A DNA stretch of 37,008 bases from Rubripirellula obstinata (lineage in GTDB: Bacteria > Planctomycetota > Planctomycetia > Pirellulales > Pirellulaceae): contig NZ_LWSK01000057.1 of assembly GCF_001642955.1 (NCBI RefSeq), forward strand, positions 1 through 37,008, in the 5' to 3' direction. The position numbers and the translations under genes were made by a program. A model generated the notes under the pieces. The model worked only from the letters and a program-made list of their open reading frames with translations, had not been told where the DNA came from and did no database searches. Positions 30,284 through 37,008 of this stretch are shown here, one piece after another. Within the stretch, counting starts at the first letter, position 1. Each line of letters opens with the position of its first letter.

Positions 30284-30558
30284 CCGAATCGAAAGACAAC
30301 GAACTGACTCGAGGCGAGATCGACCGCATCATCATGATGGCGTGGGAGGACCGTACAAGCTTCGACGCGATCCGCACGCAGTTCGGCCTGACGCCCGGCG
30401 ACGTGATCAAGCTGATGCGATCCGAGATGACCGCGAACTCGTTCAAGATGTGGCGAAAGCGTACTCACGGGCGATCCACCAAGCACGAAGCCAAGTTCGC
30501 CGAGACCGACGCCGGCGACGAGCCACGTCGCTTCCGAGCCAAGTCGCAGCGCGGCTAA
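30280..30558 (+). CDS. TIGR03643-family protein
   Basis: A 92-residue protein with the family pattern RGEIDRIIMMAWEDRTSFDAI then FGLTPGDVIKLMRSEM and FKMWRKRTHGR. The central part looks like a small helix-turn-helix. Function unknown. It starts at an ATGA overlap with the preceding gene and is followed 4 bp later by a zinc-ribbon gene, so the three form an operon. Confidence 0.8.
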   Translation: MTESKDNELTRGEIDRIIMMAWEDRTSFDAIRTQFGLTPGDVIKLMRSEMTANSFKMWRKRTHGRSTKHEAKFAETDAGDEPRRFRAKSQRG

Positions 30559-30562
30559 CACG

Positions 30563-30754
30563 ATGGCAAAGATCAAACGCGTCCGCACCAAACCCTGCTC
30601 GCGATGCACCGAAACGAACGACGTGCTCTACCGCGTCCGCATCGACGAAGACGGCGACTGGATCTTCGTCTGCCCGGCGTGTCTTGAAAAAGTCAAACCG
30701 GGCAACCCGCATTATCAGTACGGCGGCACTTGGAAGAGCAAGAAGCGTCACTGA
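30563..30754 (+). CDS. Small zinc-ribbon-like protein
   Basis: A 63-residue basic protein with two cysteine pairs, CSRCTETND and CPAC, spaced like a zinc ribbon, and a lysine/histidine-rich tail. It could bind nucleic acid. It is the last gene of the three-gene operon; the HD gene opposite converges on it. Confidence 0.72.
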   Translation: MAKIKRVRTKPCSRCTETNDVLYRVRIDEDGDWIFVCPACLEKVKPGNPHYQYGGTWKSKKRH

Positions 30755-30760
30755 GCGACA

Positions 30761-31381
30761 TCAGGTTTCTTCACCGCACTCGCTCATGAACTGATCCAAA
30801 AACGTTCGCATGAACGCTTCGCGATCTTCCGCCATGCGTCGGCCCGCGTCGGTGTTCATCAACGACTTCAGCTTGAACAGCTTTTCGTGGAAGTGCCCAA
30901 CACCTGTCTTCGCATCGACAGCGTCAGGTCGATAGAACGGCTGATCCAAAGCTGCACCGTACTCGATCGTCCGCACGATCCCGATCGCTCCGAGTGCATC
31001 GAGCCGATCCGCGTCTTGCACGATTTGGCCCTCCAGCGACAGCGGTTTTGCGGAGTCCCCTTTGCGGAACGAGATATTGTCGACGATGTGAGCGACGTGC
31101 TCGATCAAGTCATCGCCTGCACCGAGGCTGCTCAAAATCTCGCGAGCGAACTCGGCACTCCGTTCCACACCGTCATGGAATTTGGCGTCACCCACATCGT
31201 GCAACAAAGCCGACAATTCGATCGTTTCCAAATCGCCGCCGACTTCGGATTGAATGGCACGCGCCGACGCCAACACTCGAAGCACATGGTCCATCCCATG
31301 CCCCGCGGCTTGGCCCGACATCCGCTCTCGAACGATCGCTTCGGTTTGTTTGGTAAGTTGCTGCATCAATGATTCATCCAT
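30761..31381 (-). CDS. HD-domain hydrolase (YedJ-like)
   Basis: A 206-residue HD-domain protein. Metal ligands are in HGMDHVLRV (first His), LLHDVGDAKF (His-Asp) and the later QDADRLDALGAIGI (Asp). This pattern fits HD phosphohydrolases of the YedJ/PduO-associated type that act on nucleotides or phosphate esters; substrate unknown. Its ATG lies within the last 16 bp of the AlkD-like gene, so the two are translationally linked. Confidence 0.88.
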   Translation of the reverse strand: MDESLMQQLTKQTEAIVRERMSGQAAGHGMDHVLRVLASARAIQSEVGGDLETIELSALLHDVGDAKFHDGVERSAEFAREILSSLGAGDDLIEHVAHIVDNISFRKGDSAKPLSLEGQIVQDADRLDALGAIGIVRTIEYGAALDQPFYRPDAVDAKTGVGHFHEKLFKLKSLMNTDAGRRMAEDREAFMRTFLDQFMSECGEET

Positions 31382-32007
31382 TTCGTTCGTTCTTCCCGTG
31401 ACAACTTTTCAATCGAGTAGCGAAGCATCGTTCGTGGCATCGTCTTGGCGTGCTTCTTCAAAAACTTCTCTAGTTGCGACTGATCGCGGTTTCCCATTTC
31501 ACGAAGCATCCATCCGATCGCCTTGTTCATCAGGTCGTGCCCGTCGTCCATCAAACGCTCGGAAAGCTCGATGATCTCCTCGAACTCGTCGTTCTTGATC
31601 AGGGAGAAAGTCGCCAAAACCGCCACGCGTCGCTCCCACAACACATCGCTCGCGGCTAGCCGATCGAGCACGTCACGCTCATCGTATTTTTCAACCAACC
31701 AAGCCCCGAGAATCTTTGGAGCCGTCGAATCAACGATGTCCCAGTTGTTCACGGCATCAAGGTTCGCCAAGTAGAACTCGACGATCTCGCGACATTCAAA
31801 CTCGCGATGTGGATTCTTCGGCTTCGCCGCCCGCTCGTACTGACCGACCAGAATCAACATCCCAGTCAGTCGGCATTCATGCCAAAGCGAAGCGAACAGC
31901 TTTTCAAGCTCGCCACGCGACAAATCACGAAACTGCCGAGCCACCTTCCGCTGTTCGGGCACGACACAACCGAGAAACTGATCGCCCTCGCCGTACCCAC
32001 CCGGCAC
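31366..32007 (-). CDS. AlkD-like DNA alkylation repair HEAT-repeat protein, N-terminally truncated
   Basis: A HEAT-repeat protein of the DNA alkylation repair family, recognised by GGYGEGDQFLGCVVPEQRKVARQF at the very start, where intact members have ~25-30 more residues (a helix ending in FFKTGPG). The frame upstream (AFFQAV) still matches the family but is closed by a stop codon just past it. The rest, with NNWDIVDSTAPKIL and ERRVAVLATFSLIKNDEF, is full length. AlkD glycosylases excise alkylated bases. The missing start is replaced by the truncated DUF2924 gene, pointing to a deletion junction near 32020. Confidence 0.78.
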   Translation of the reverse strand: MPGGYGEGDQFLGCVVPEQRKVARQFRDLSRGELEKLFASLWHECRLTGMLILVGQYERAAKPKNPHREFECREIVEFYLANLDAVNNWDIVDSTAPKILGAWLVEKYDERDVLDRLAASDVLWERRVAVLATFSLIKNDEFEEIIELSERLMDDGHDLMNKAIGWMLREMGNRDQSQLEKFLKKHAKTMPRTMLRYSIEKLSREERTKWMNH

Positions 32008-32420
32008 AGCCTGAAAGAAAGCGAATCGAAACGCTCGTCTTGGTATTCAAAACCGTCAGTCAAGATGAGCACCCGTCGGATCTTTCCCTTATATCGCCGC
32101 TCCAGAAAACTACCCGGTGGCGGGATTCGAGCGTCCCAGTTCGGCGGCATTTGTGTTCGCACCACATCACGACCGGACTTCGGTTTCGGCGGCGTGACGC
32201 GGATCACTGATTCGTCGGCGATCGGTCCAGCTCGCAACAACGCCCGCTCGCTCAGACCGCCTTCTTCGTTCGCTTGAATCCGCCAGGCAACGCGGCGGAC
32301 AAGAAAAAGGCGGTTGCGGGATCGACACTTCTCTTGGTGGACTTCTTCGTACTTTGCGACCAGTTGGTCGATCGTCAGGTCCGCCAACTCGGCGATTGCG
32401 AATGATGTTTCAGGACTCAT
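31866..32420 (-). CDS. DUF2924 protein, C-terminally truncated
   Basis: The first ~125 residues match DUF2924: DLTIDQLVAKYEEVHQEKCRSRNRLFLVRRVAWRIQ (summarised) and PPPGSFLERRYKGKIRRVLILTDGFEYQDERFDSLS (summarised). The family normally continues with AIAREITG and a short tail. Here the reading shifts into an unrelated stretch that is the out-of-frame AlkD-like gene. The truncation begins near 32020 and the last ~55 residues are therefore not original. DUF2924 genes usually sit beside a site-specific recombinase, which is missing here. Confidence 0.72.
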   Translation of the reverse strand: MSPETSFAIAELADLTIDQLVAKYEEVHQEKCRSRNRLFLVRRVAWRIQANEEGGLSERALLRAGPIADESVIRVTPPKPKSGRDVVRTQMPPNWDARIPPPGSFLERRYKGKIRRVLILTDGFEYQDERFDSLSFRLCRVGTARAISFSVVSCPNSGRWLGSFVICRVASLKSCSLRFGMNAD

Positions 32421-32547
32421 CGACCACCTCCGGTGCTTGCGTTTGTGGCGTGTCTTTCTTCGTTTCGGTGCTGGCTTGTTTGTCCAGCTTTTGCCGGATC
32501 GCTCGTGCCAGAATGGTTGCGATCTGCTCGCGTTGTTGTTCGCTCAT
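32410..32547 (-). CDS. Small protein upstream of DUF2924
   Basis: A 45-residue reading beginning MSEQQREQIATILARAIRQK and ending in an acidic tail (TQAPEVVDES). It overlaps the DUF2924 start by 11 bp, as expected of a coupled accessory gene. It is short and helical; function unknown. Confidence 0.55.
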   Translation of the reverse strand: MSEQQREQIATILARAIRQKLDKQASTETKKDTPQTQAPEVVDES

Positions 32548-32558
32548 TTGCGTTGCCG

Positions 32559-32786
32559 TCAGGCCCGAGTGTCATCGTTGCAGTCGGTTCCGCCGCCAGC
32601 AGAACCGCGTCTGCGAGACACAGTGATCACTGACGGCGGAGAGATCTCAAGCGCTGATTCGCCGATCTCGGGAGAACTTTCCAAACTCTCGGGCATCTCC
32701 TCGGTTTTCACCCGATTCGCCGCCAACCGCAGCAATTTTGCCACTTTCCGCACCTGTGTCTTCGGCTGGATGTACGTCAACGCCAT
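32559..32786 (-). CDS. Hypothetical small protein, DUF2924-associated
   Basis: A ~75-residue reading starting MALTYIQPKTQVRKVAKLLR, with a basic helical N-terminus and an acidic, serine-rich C-terminus. It precedes the two DUF2924-locus genes on the same strand with a 12-bp gap. No family is recognised; it may be a regulator of the locus. Confidence 0.5.
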   Translation of the reverse strand: MALTYIQPKTQVRKVAKLLRLAANRVKTEEMPESLESSPEIGESALEISPPSVITVSRRRGSAGGGTDCNDDTRA

Positions 32787-32951
32787 ATAACCCCACGCTC
32801 CTGTTGAAGAATCCCGAGCGAGTCGAACCAAACAACTCGCCCTCAGGGTTATGTAGGAGCAAACTGGTGCACGTTGACCAGATTCTGCGCAAGTCGCCGC
32901 CGCGAACGGGCTCTGACTTGCTGGAAACCAATCACACACAGGAACCACACC

Positions 32952-33512
32952 ATGAAGACGCCCGCTGCCTTCTTCCTCGCCGCCAGTTGCATGCTGGCAC
33001 TGCCCGCCGCCGCCGAGAGTCCGGCGACCAAGCCCCAGCTAAAATTCGGAGAACAAACCTTCGCCCTCGAGTTCATCGGCGGCAGCGAAGCGACCGGCAC
33101 CGTCAACGAATACATCCCCGAAGGCGAAACGCTTCAGCGATGGACCAAGATGATCGCTGTCCGGACTCAGCCCACTGGCAACGATCCCGGCAAGGCAGTC
33201 GGGGCTCTGGTGAACGCTCTGAAAACAAAGAACCCGCAAGCGAAATTTGCCGTCTGGAAAAGCAACGACGGAAAGAAGTTCGGAGTCGACTTCATCACGT
33301 GGGAAGGCAACATCGTCGAGTTCAACGTATTCATCTACGGGCGCGCCGCCAACGGCACCGGTCTGACCAGCCACCAATACGCCGAACGTGCCTACGGCGA
33401 AGACGTGATCCCGTTCATGAGGGGCATGAAAGACCGCCGCAGCAAGTTGCTGGACCAAGCGATCAACTTCGACTATCCGATGCCAGTCAAGCCGGTCGCA
33501 GATCCGAAGTAG
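32952..33512 (+). CDS. Hypothetical exported protein
   Basis: A ~186-residue protein with a clear signal peptide (TPAAFFLAASCMLALPAAAES). The mature part is about 165 residues of mixed alpha/beta character (FGEQTFALEFIGGSEATGTV, WTKMIAVRTQP, GKKFGVDFITWEG) without recognised family. The ATG at 32952 is chosen because it opens the signal peptide. Probably periplasmic. Confidence 0.72.
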   Translation: MKTPAAFFLAASCMLALPAAAESPATKPQLKFGEQTFALEFIGGSEATGTVNEYIPEGETLQRWTKMIAVRTQPTGNDPGKAVGALVNALKTKNPQAKFAVWKSNDGKKFGVDFITWEGNIVEFNVFIYGRAANGTGLTSHQYAERAYGEDVIPFMRGMKDRRSKLLDQAINFDYPMPVKPVADPK

Positions 33513-33518
33513 TCGCTG

Positions 33519-33995
33519 TCAAATTTTGGATTTCTCAAATTGAACAATCACAATTCGTCCACCGAACGAAACGTTGGAAAGTTCATCCTTCATCAGATCA
33601 AGAACTGCATCGGTCGAACCGCCGCCGGTCCCTGCACCGATCAACGGCAATGCGATCGACTCGAAACCAGATTCTTCAGCCAATGCCAGTGCATGGCGGC
33701 AAGAATCGCGAATTGACGTTTCGCTTGAGCGCCACCACATGCTGATGCCGGCCACGTGGATGATCGCTTTAAACGGTAATTTGCCTGCGCCGGTTTGCAC
33801 CGCACCACCCAGCGGGATCGGTCCATGCTTAGCAAGCTCGCGAAACGGAGCATGCCCGCCACGACGTTTGATCGCTCCTGAAACGCCTTGCGGAAGCAAC
33901 AACCACCACGGAATGATGTTTCGGTTCCAAGCGTTGACGATTACATCAACGTCTTGATCCAAGAGATCGCCGTTGACGATTTCGAGTTTGCTCAT
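33519..33995 (-). CDS. Macrodomain protein
   Basis: A 158-residue single macrodomain. The ADP-ribose-binding elements are visible as VNGDLLDQDVDVIVNAWN at the N-terminus, HVAGISMWWRSSETSIRDSC, and PLIGAGTGGGSTDAVLDLM. Macrodomains bind or hydrolyse ADP-ribose derivatives; some yeast relatives act on ADP-ribose 1''-phosphate, downstream of the Tpt1/KptA reaction. Its ATG (33995) lies 7 nt past the KptA stop, so they are cotranscribed and probably act in series. Confidence 0.87.
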   Translation of the reverse strand: MSKLEIVNGDLLDQDVDVIVNAWNRNIIPWWLLLPQGVSGAIKRRGGHAPFRELAKHGPIPLGGAVQTGAGKLPFKAIIHVAGISMWWRSSETSIRDSCRHALALAEESGFESIALPLIGAGTGGGSTDAVLDLMKDELSNVSFGGRIVIVQFEKSKI

Positions 33996-34002
33996 CAAAT
34001 GC

Positions 34003-34557
34003 TCAAGTCGGGAAAGTCAGATAGTGTGTCGGCACGGCGTCGACTAACCAAACACCATTGGCGGACAAGTAGAAACGATGCTCGTCACGATGCATCGCTG
34101 CAGCGTCGACTTGCAGAATGATTGGTTTGCCTCGCCTTGATCCGACTTTGGTTGCGGTCGATTCGTCTGCGGAAAGATGCACGTGGTTTCGCGATCGTTT
34201 TTCCAAACCAATCGTGCGGATGTTTTCGATAAACGCGGCGACGGTTCCGTGAAAGAGCGTGTCGGGTGGCGTTGTCTCTTCGAGCTTCAAGTCGACGCCG
34301 GTGATGGAGTGTCCTTGGCTGGCGCGAATGCGGAGTCCGTCGTCGCTCAACGCAAACCGCTTCTTGTCATTCGTCGCGACCACTTCGTGAACCAACTCAA
34401 GCGTCAACTGCTTTCCCCGCTGGTTGGCAGATGAGATGAGTTCGTCAATGTCCAGCCAACCTTCCTCGTCAAGCTTCATGCCCACGACTTCGGGTTGATG
34501 CCGCAGAACCAAGCTCAAAAATTTGCTCGTCGATGTGAGTTTCCTATCGCTAAGCAT
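34003..34557 (-). CDS. kptA: RNA 2'-phosphotransferase (Tpt1/KptA family)
   Basis: A ~184-residue protein with the KptA/Tpt1 signature: SKFLSLVLRHQPEVVGMKLDEEGW at the N-terminus, LFHGTVAAFIENIRTIGLEKRSRNHVHLSAD (summarised) in the middle and NGVWLVDAVPTHYLTFP at the end. The family transfers an internal 2'-phosphate from RNA to NAD+, giving ADP-ribose 1'',2''-cyclic phosphate. Bacteria with KptA usually lack a known substrate. ATG 34557 is used; an upstream TTG is unlikely. It follows the nitroreductase by 5 nt and precedes the macrodomain gene. Confidence 0.92.
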   Translation of the reverse strand: MLSDRKLTSTSKFLSLVLRHQPEVVGMKLDEEGWLDIDELISSANQRGKQLTLELVHEVVATNDKKRFALSDDGLRIRASQGHSITGVDLKLEETTPPDTLFHGTVAAFIENIRTIGLEKRSRNHVHLSADESTATKVGSRRGKPIILQVDAAAMHRDEHRFYLSANGVWLVDAVPTHYLTFPT

Positions 34558-34562
34558 GGCAC

Positions 34563-35168
34563 TCAAAAGCCGTTTTCGACGACGACTTCGTCAAGCGGCA
34601 GTTGTCCTGGTTTCGGCCAAGCGTCTTTGGTGCCTTTGCCGATCGCGACCATGGGTCCCATGACGTGGTCGTTGGGTAGGTTGATCAGCTTGGCGACCTC
34701 TTCGATGTCGAAGCCGATCATCGGGCAGGATTGGTAGCCCAACCCTTGTGCGGCCAGCATCATGGTTTGCATTGCGATGCCGATCGAGCGTTGGGCTTCG
34801 TCACGTTGCAACCACTCGCGACCTTCGTGAAATGGCCCCATCCATCCGACTAGCAAATCGGCGACTTCCTTCGCTGCGTTGGCAAAGTAACGCGACGGGT
34901 CTTTCTGCCAAGCCTTCGTGTCGGCGGTGAACAACACCAGCAAGGACGCGTCGGTCATCTGGGCTTGGTCGTTACCAAAGTCCTTGCGGATCTTCGCTCG
35001 CAGCTCGGCGTCGCGAAGAATCACGAACCGCCAGTGCTGAATGTTGAAGCTGGTCGGAGCCTGAATCGTAGTTTCGAGCAGCTCTTTTTCCTCGGCCGCC
35101 GTCATTTTGTGGTCGGCGTCGAATTGCTTGATCGCTCGGCGGTTGAAGATCGCGTCTTTGACTTGCAT
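34563..35168 (-). CDS. Nitroreductase-family flavoprotein
   Basis: A ~201-residue FMN-dependent nitroreductase: RRAIKQFDADHKMTAAEEKEL, then APTSFNIQHWRFVILRD (conserved FMN-phosphate-binding Ser and Arg region), DASLLVLFTADT and LAAQGLGYQSCPMIGFDIEEV near the C-terminus. It reduces nitro compounds or quinones using NAD(P)H. The ATG at 35168 is used; an upstream extension is not conserved. It is the first gene of the KptA-macrodomain operon, perhaps supplying or responding to oxidised cofactor pools, which is only inferred. Confidence 0.9.
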   Translation of the reverse strand: MQVKDAIFNRRAIKQFDADHKMTAAEEKELLETTIQAPTSFNIQHWRFVILRDAELRAKIRKDFGNDQAQMTDASLLVLFTADTKAWQKDPSRYFANAAKEVADLLVGWMGPFHEGREWLQRDEAQRSIGIAMQTMMLAAQGLGYQSCPMIGFDIEEVAKLINLPNDHVMGPMVAIGKGTKDAWPKPGQLPLDEVVVENGF

Positions 35169-35244
35169 GTTGATTTCTTTCGACTGAATTTGTTGAAAAG
35201 GGGAACAGATGACGGTCGCGGCCAAGCACGAATCTTGAACCAGA

Positions 35245-35261
35245 GGTAGCGTTATGCTACC
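35245..35261. promoter_or_regulatory. Probable operator of the ParD-like/zeta-like pair
   Basis: GGTAGC and GCTACC (35245-35250, 35256-35261) form a 6-bp inverted repeat around GTTAT, 24 bp upstream of the antitoxin start and just before the GGAGG-like Shine-Dalgarno region. The antitoxin probably binds it to repress the operon. Confidence 0.5.
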
Positions 35262-35284
35262 CTGGAGGGTTCAGGAGCAAAACC

Positions 35285-35656
35285 ATGGGCCAACCGGTCA
35301 AACTATCCGACGAACTCGTTTGTGACGCTCGCGCGACGGCCGAGCTTTCGCAGCGCAGCATTGCTGGCCAAATTGAGTTTTGGGCGGCGATCGGCAAGTC
35401 GCTCGAACCGCTGCTGCGCGGGGACCGAGCGATGGCGCTTCGGCAAGCGGGTTCGGTTCGGTCGTTATCCGAAGTGGTGGCGGCGGTGGATTCGCCGGCC
35501 GGCCAGCAACGCGTGAGTGACTATTTGAAGTCGCGGCCTTTCCCGCACTATGAGCCGGTGAAGGATCGCCCCGGTTTGCTTCGCAAGATTGACGAGGATG
35601 GCACCGAGACGATTGGCCGATTTGTGAATCGAGTCTTTGAACCGGCCGCCGGTTGA
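35285..35656 (+). CDS. ParD-like antitoxin of a zeta-type toxin-antitoxin pair
   Basis: A 123-residue protein of the ParD-like/TA_inclusion family: KLSDELVCDARATAELSQRSIAGQIEFWAAIGKSLEPLL (summarised) is a ribbon-helix-helix-like N-terminus, and the C-terminal part (PFPHYEPVKDRPGLLRKID) is typical of antitoxins preceding zeta-like kinases. An AGGAG Shine-Dalgarno precedes the ATG. The stop overlaps the toxin start by one base. Confidence 0.8.
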   Translation: MGQPVKLSDELVCDARATAELSQRSIAGQIEFWAAIGKSLEPLLRGDRAMALRQAGSVRSLSEVVAAVDSPAGQQRVSDYLKSRPFPHYEPVKDRPGLLRKIDEDGTETIGRFVNRVFEPAAG

Positions 35657-36213
35657 TGCTGGGTTTCAACTTCTTCGACTCGCGACCGATCGTGGTCGCT
35701 TTGGCCGGTTCCAATGGAGCCGGCAAGTCAACGTTTTTCGAGTCGCATCTGTCCGAATGTGGTTTGCGATTCGTCAACGCTGACGAGATCGCCGGCCAAC
35801 TTGCGATCGGTCCCTACGAGGCGGCGGAGGCCGCGGCAGCGATTCGAGCATCGCTGGTTGAGCGTCGCGAGAGCTTTGTGTTTGAGACCGTTTTGTCAGA
35901 CCCGATCGGCGAGAAGGTCGACCTTTTGGCTGAGTGTGCGTCAAGCGGCTACGAGGTCGTGATGATCTTCATCCGTATCGCGGACGTTGCCACGTCGATC
36001 GAGCGAGTCTCGATTCGGGCCAGCCAAGGAGGCCACGACGTGCCCGATGAGAAACTCGAGGCGAGGTTCGCAAGAACACAAGCGAACCTCAAACGAGCCA
36101 TCGCCCAACTCCCCCACGTCCTAGTCTTCGACAATTCCGACCTCGGTCACCCGTACCAGCTCGTCGAGCGATATCGCGATGGCGAACCTTTCGGAGATTC
36201 CTCCCGCGACTGA
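35656..36213 (+). CDS. Zeta-toxin-like P-loop kinase
   Basis: A ~185-residue AAA/zeta-like kinase with Walker A AGSNGAGKSTFF at about residues 18-29, followed by the zeta-type FVNADEIA. FETVLSDP and VMIFIRIADVATSIERVSIR follow, carrying the predicted catalytic and substrate residues. Zeta toxins phosphorylate UDP-N-acetylglucosamine and block cell-wall synthesis; planctomycetes have peptidoglycan, so this is plausible. The ATG at 35656 overlaps the antitoxin stop codon. Confidence 0.82.
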   Translation: MLGFNFFDSRPIVVALAGSNGAGKSTFFESHLSECGLRFVNADEIAGQLAIGPYEAAEAAAAIRASLVERRESFVFETVLSDPIGEKVDLLAECASSGYEVVMIFIRIADVATSIERVSIRASQGGHDVPDEKLEARFARTQANLKRAIAQLPHVLVFDNSDLGHPYQLVERYRDGEPFGDSSRD

Positions 36214-36748
36214 AAAGAGATCCGCCAGTTTTCCCTCGCCGAACGGTACGAGAGCACGCCCGCCACTTTTTTCCGATCGCACTCCTGGACCTCATAACCT
36301 TGAGGTCTGCATCGTACAGAGACACGAGAGACCTTTGGCCGAGATCGCCCCAGAGCCCGTTTCGCCGACGCCCGGATAGTACTTTTCCAGAGACACCCCG
36401 AGAGAACTCTCGCCGGCCTGCGCCCGCGTAAGTCCTTACCAGGATTGCGGTAAAGCACGAAAAAAGCCGATGCCAGTCCAAAGGACCAACATCGGCTTGT
36501 TCGTTAACCCGGCGGTCGGAGTAAACCGACCGGGCATATTCAAGTTGAAATTTGGGCTGACTCATTGGCGACTGGCGGGTGATGGATGGCCGCAAAATGG
36601 ACAAGCATTCTCCGCTAACTGGCGGTTATGGATTGAGAATGAACCGCAAATTTGGAGCTTGATTCTTGGTCTGTCCAAGAACGCTGGCAAAATGAACTGC
36701 ATCTGACCGTAGGGTTATGTGATCGTTCAATCCTCAAATACTTTTCGT
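36214..36748. other. Intergenic region, no supported gene
   Basis: 535 bp without a credible protein. Possible readings are short and low-complexity. It contains a terminator-like hairpin (36460-36498) and a second hairpin CGGTCGG/CCGACCG near 36513-36532, plus a TGAGGTCC/GGACCTCA-type inverted repeat around 36284-36308. No promoter is identified with confidence. Confidence 0.6.
36460..36498 (-). terminator. Rho-independent terminator-like hairpin
   Basis: AAGCCGATG (36464-36472) pairs with CATCGGCTT (36490-36498) with an internal GTCC/GGAC stem. On the minus strand a six-T run follows, so it would terminate transcripts of the GNAT gene at 36749. Confidence 0.75.
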
Positions 36749-37008
36749 TCAACCCGCGACGAGCTTGTCCAAAAGTTTGAAGGGCAAGTAGAGCCGCATC
36801 GGATAACCCGGAAGCTCGGTGAAATCGAAGCGTTGGTAGAACGCTTTGGAGGAGGCGTCGACGCAGTCAAGAATGACGGCGATGAACGCGAACGTTTGCG
36901 AGGCTTCGTGGCAGTCTCGAAGCGCGGTCGCGAGCAAACGTTGACCGATGCCTCGACCTTGAAAGGTTTGGTCAACGCCAAGCCACGCGAGGACCGCGAC
37001 GGGAAGTT
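36749..37008 (-). CDS. GNAT-family N-acetyltransferase, C-terminal part (5' end beyond the window)
   Basis: The visible 86 residues are the C-terminal half of a GNAT enzyme. LPVAVLAWLGVDQTFQGRGIGQRLL is the acetyl-CoA-binding motif A (Q/RxxGxG/A) and DASSKAFYQRFDFTELPG is motif B. The start codon is beyond 37008. It is a small acetyltransferase of the type often found beside DUF1778 antitoxins, but its partner is not visible here. It is closed by the hairpin at 36460-36498. Confidence 0.82.
   Translation of the reverse strand, partial: LPVAVLAWLGVDQTFQGRGIGQRLLATALRDCHEASQTFAFIAVILDCVDASSKAFYQRFDFTELPGYPMRLYLPFKLLDKLVAG

Noticed and set aside
32559-32948. A longer minus-strand protein starting at 32948.
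   Set aside because: The first ~54 residues are low-complexity and run into the upstream region of the exported protein; the shorter ATG start at 32786 fits better.

Overview
The window looks like a chromosomal accessory region of a planctomycete, most like a Rhodopirellula-type Pirellulaceae. The basis is the character of the protein families, their codon usage, abundant REP-like palindromes and the Ro60/tRNA-array neighbourhood. This assignment is an inference; no rRNA or core marker gene is present to confirm it.

Layout. (1) 0-10 kb: a minus-strand defence-like locus. It has a PLD-nuclease/SNF2 helicase and an N6-adenine methyltransferase of type ISP character, each split by one apparent frameshift. 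A RAYT transposase with its own REP palindromes sits between them. A divergent XRE regulator, a membrane protein and an XRE-GNAT pair follow. (2) 10-15.9 kb: a DUF2726/zinc-finger protein, an exported protein, an Rnl5-type RNA ligase, a metallophosphoesterase, a frameshifted nucleotidyltransferase and a TacT-type GNAT toxin with its DUF1778 antitoxin. (3) 15.9-24 kb, the centrepiece: a Ro60 (TROVE-vWA) gene preceded on the same strand by five tandem Y-RNA-like genes and then 31 tightly packed tRNA or tRNA-like genes. The five Y RNAs have end-pairing stems that change sequence compensatorily from copy to copy. Four carry tRNA-mimicking modules; one is reduced to the stem alone. The tRNA set covers 19 amino acids (proline not seen), encodes no CCA ends, and includes structurally odd members: class I tRNAs with leucine anticodons, G55 T-loops and an expanded T-loop. 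Hairpin repeats separate some tRNAs, and one such repeat encloses a four-helix-bundle (S23/IVP) gene.

(4) 24-32.5 kb: mostly small housekeeping or accessory genes. These include a CoA-binding protein, a Phd-VapC pair, a maltose O-acetyltransferase-like enzyme, CIA30, DUF1801-like and DUF1569 proteins, a PhzF-like protein carrying an in-frame palindromic repeat, an HD hydrolase, and a truncated AlkD-like gene abutting a truncated DUF2924 gene. (5) 32.5-37 kb: an exported protein, then a minus-strand nitroreductase-KptA-macrodomain operon, a ParD-like/zeta-like toxin-antitoxin pair and a GNAT gene running off the end.

Taken together the window is rich in RNA-end repair and RNA quality-control functions: RNA ligase, phosphoesterase, KptA 2'-phosphotransferase, macrodomain, Ro60 and Y RNAs. 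A reserve of tRNAs and toxins of tRNA-targeting families lie close by. A tRNA maintenance or defence island is an attractive but unproven interpretation. At least five palindromic repeat families shape the intergenic regions and in two cases insert in frame into proteins.
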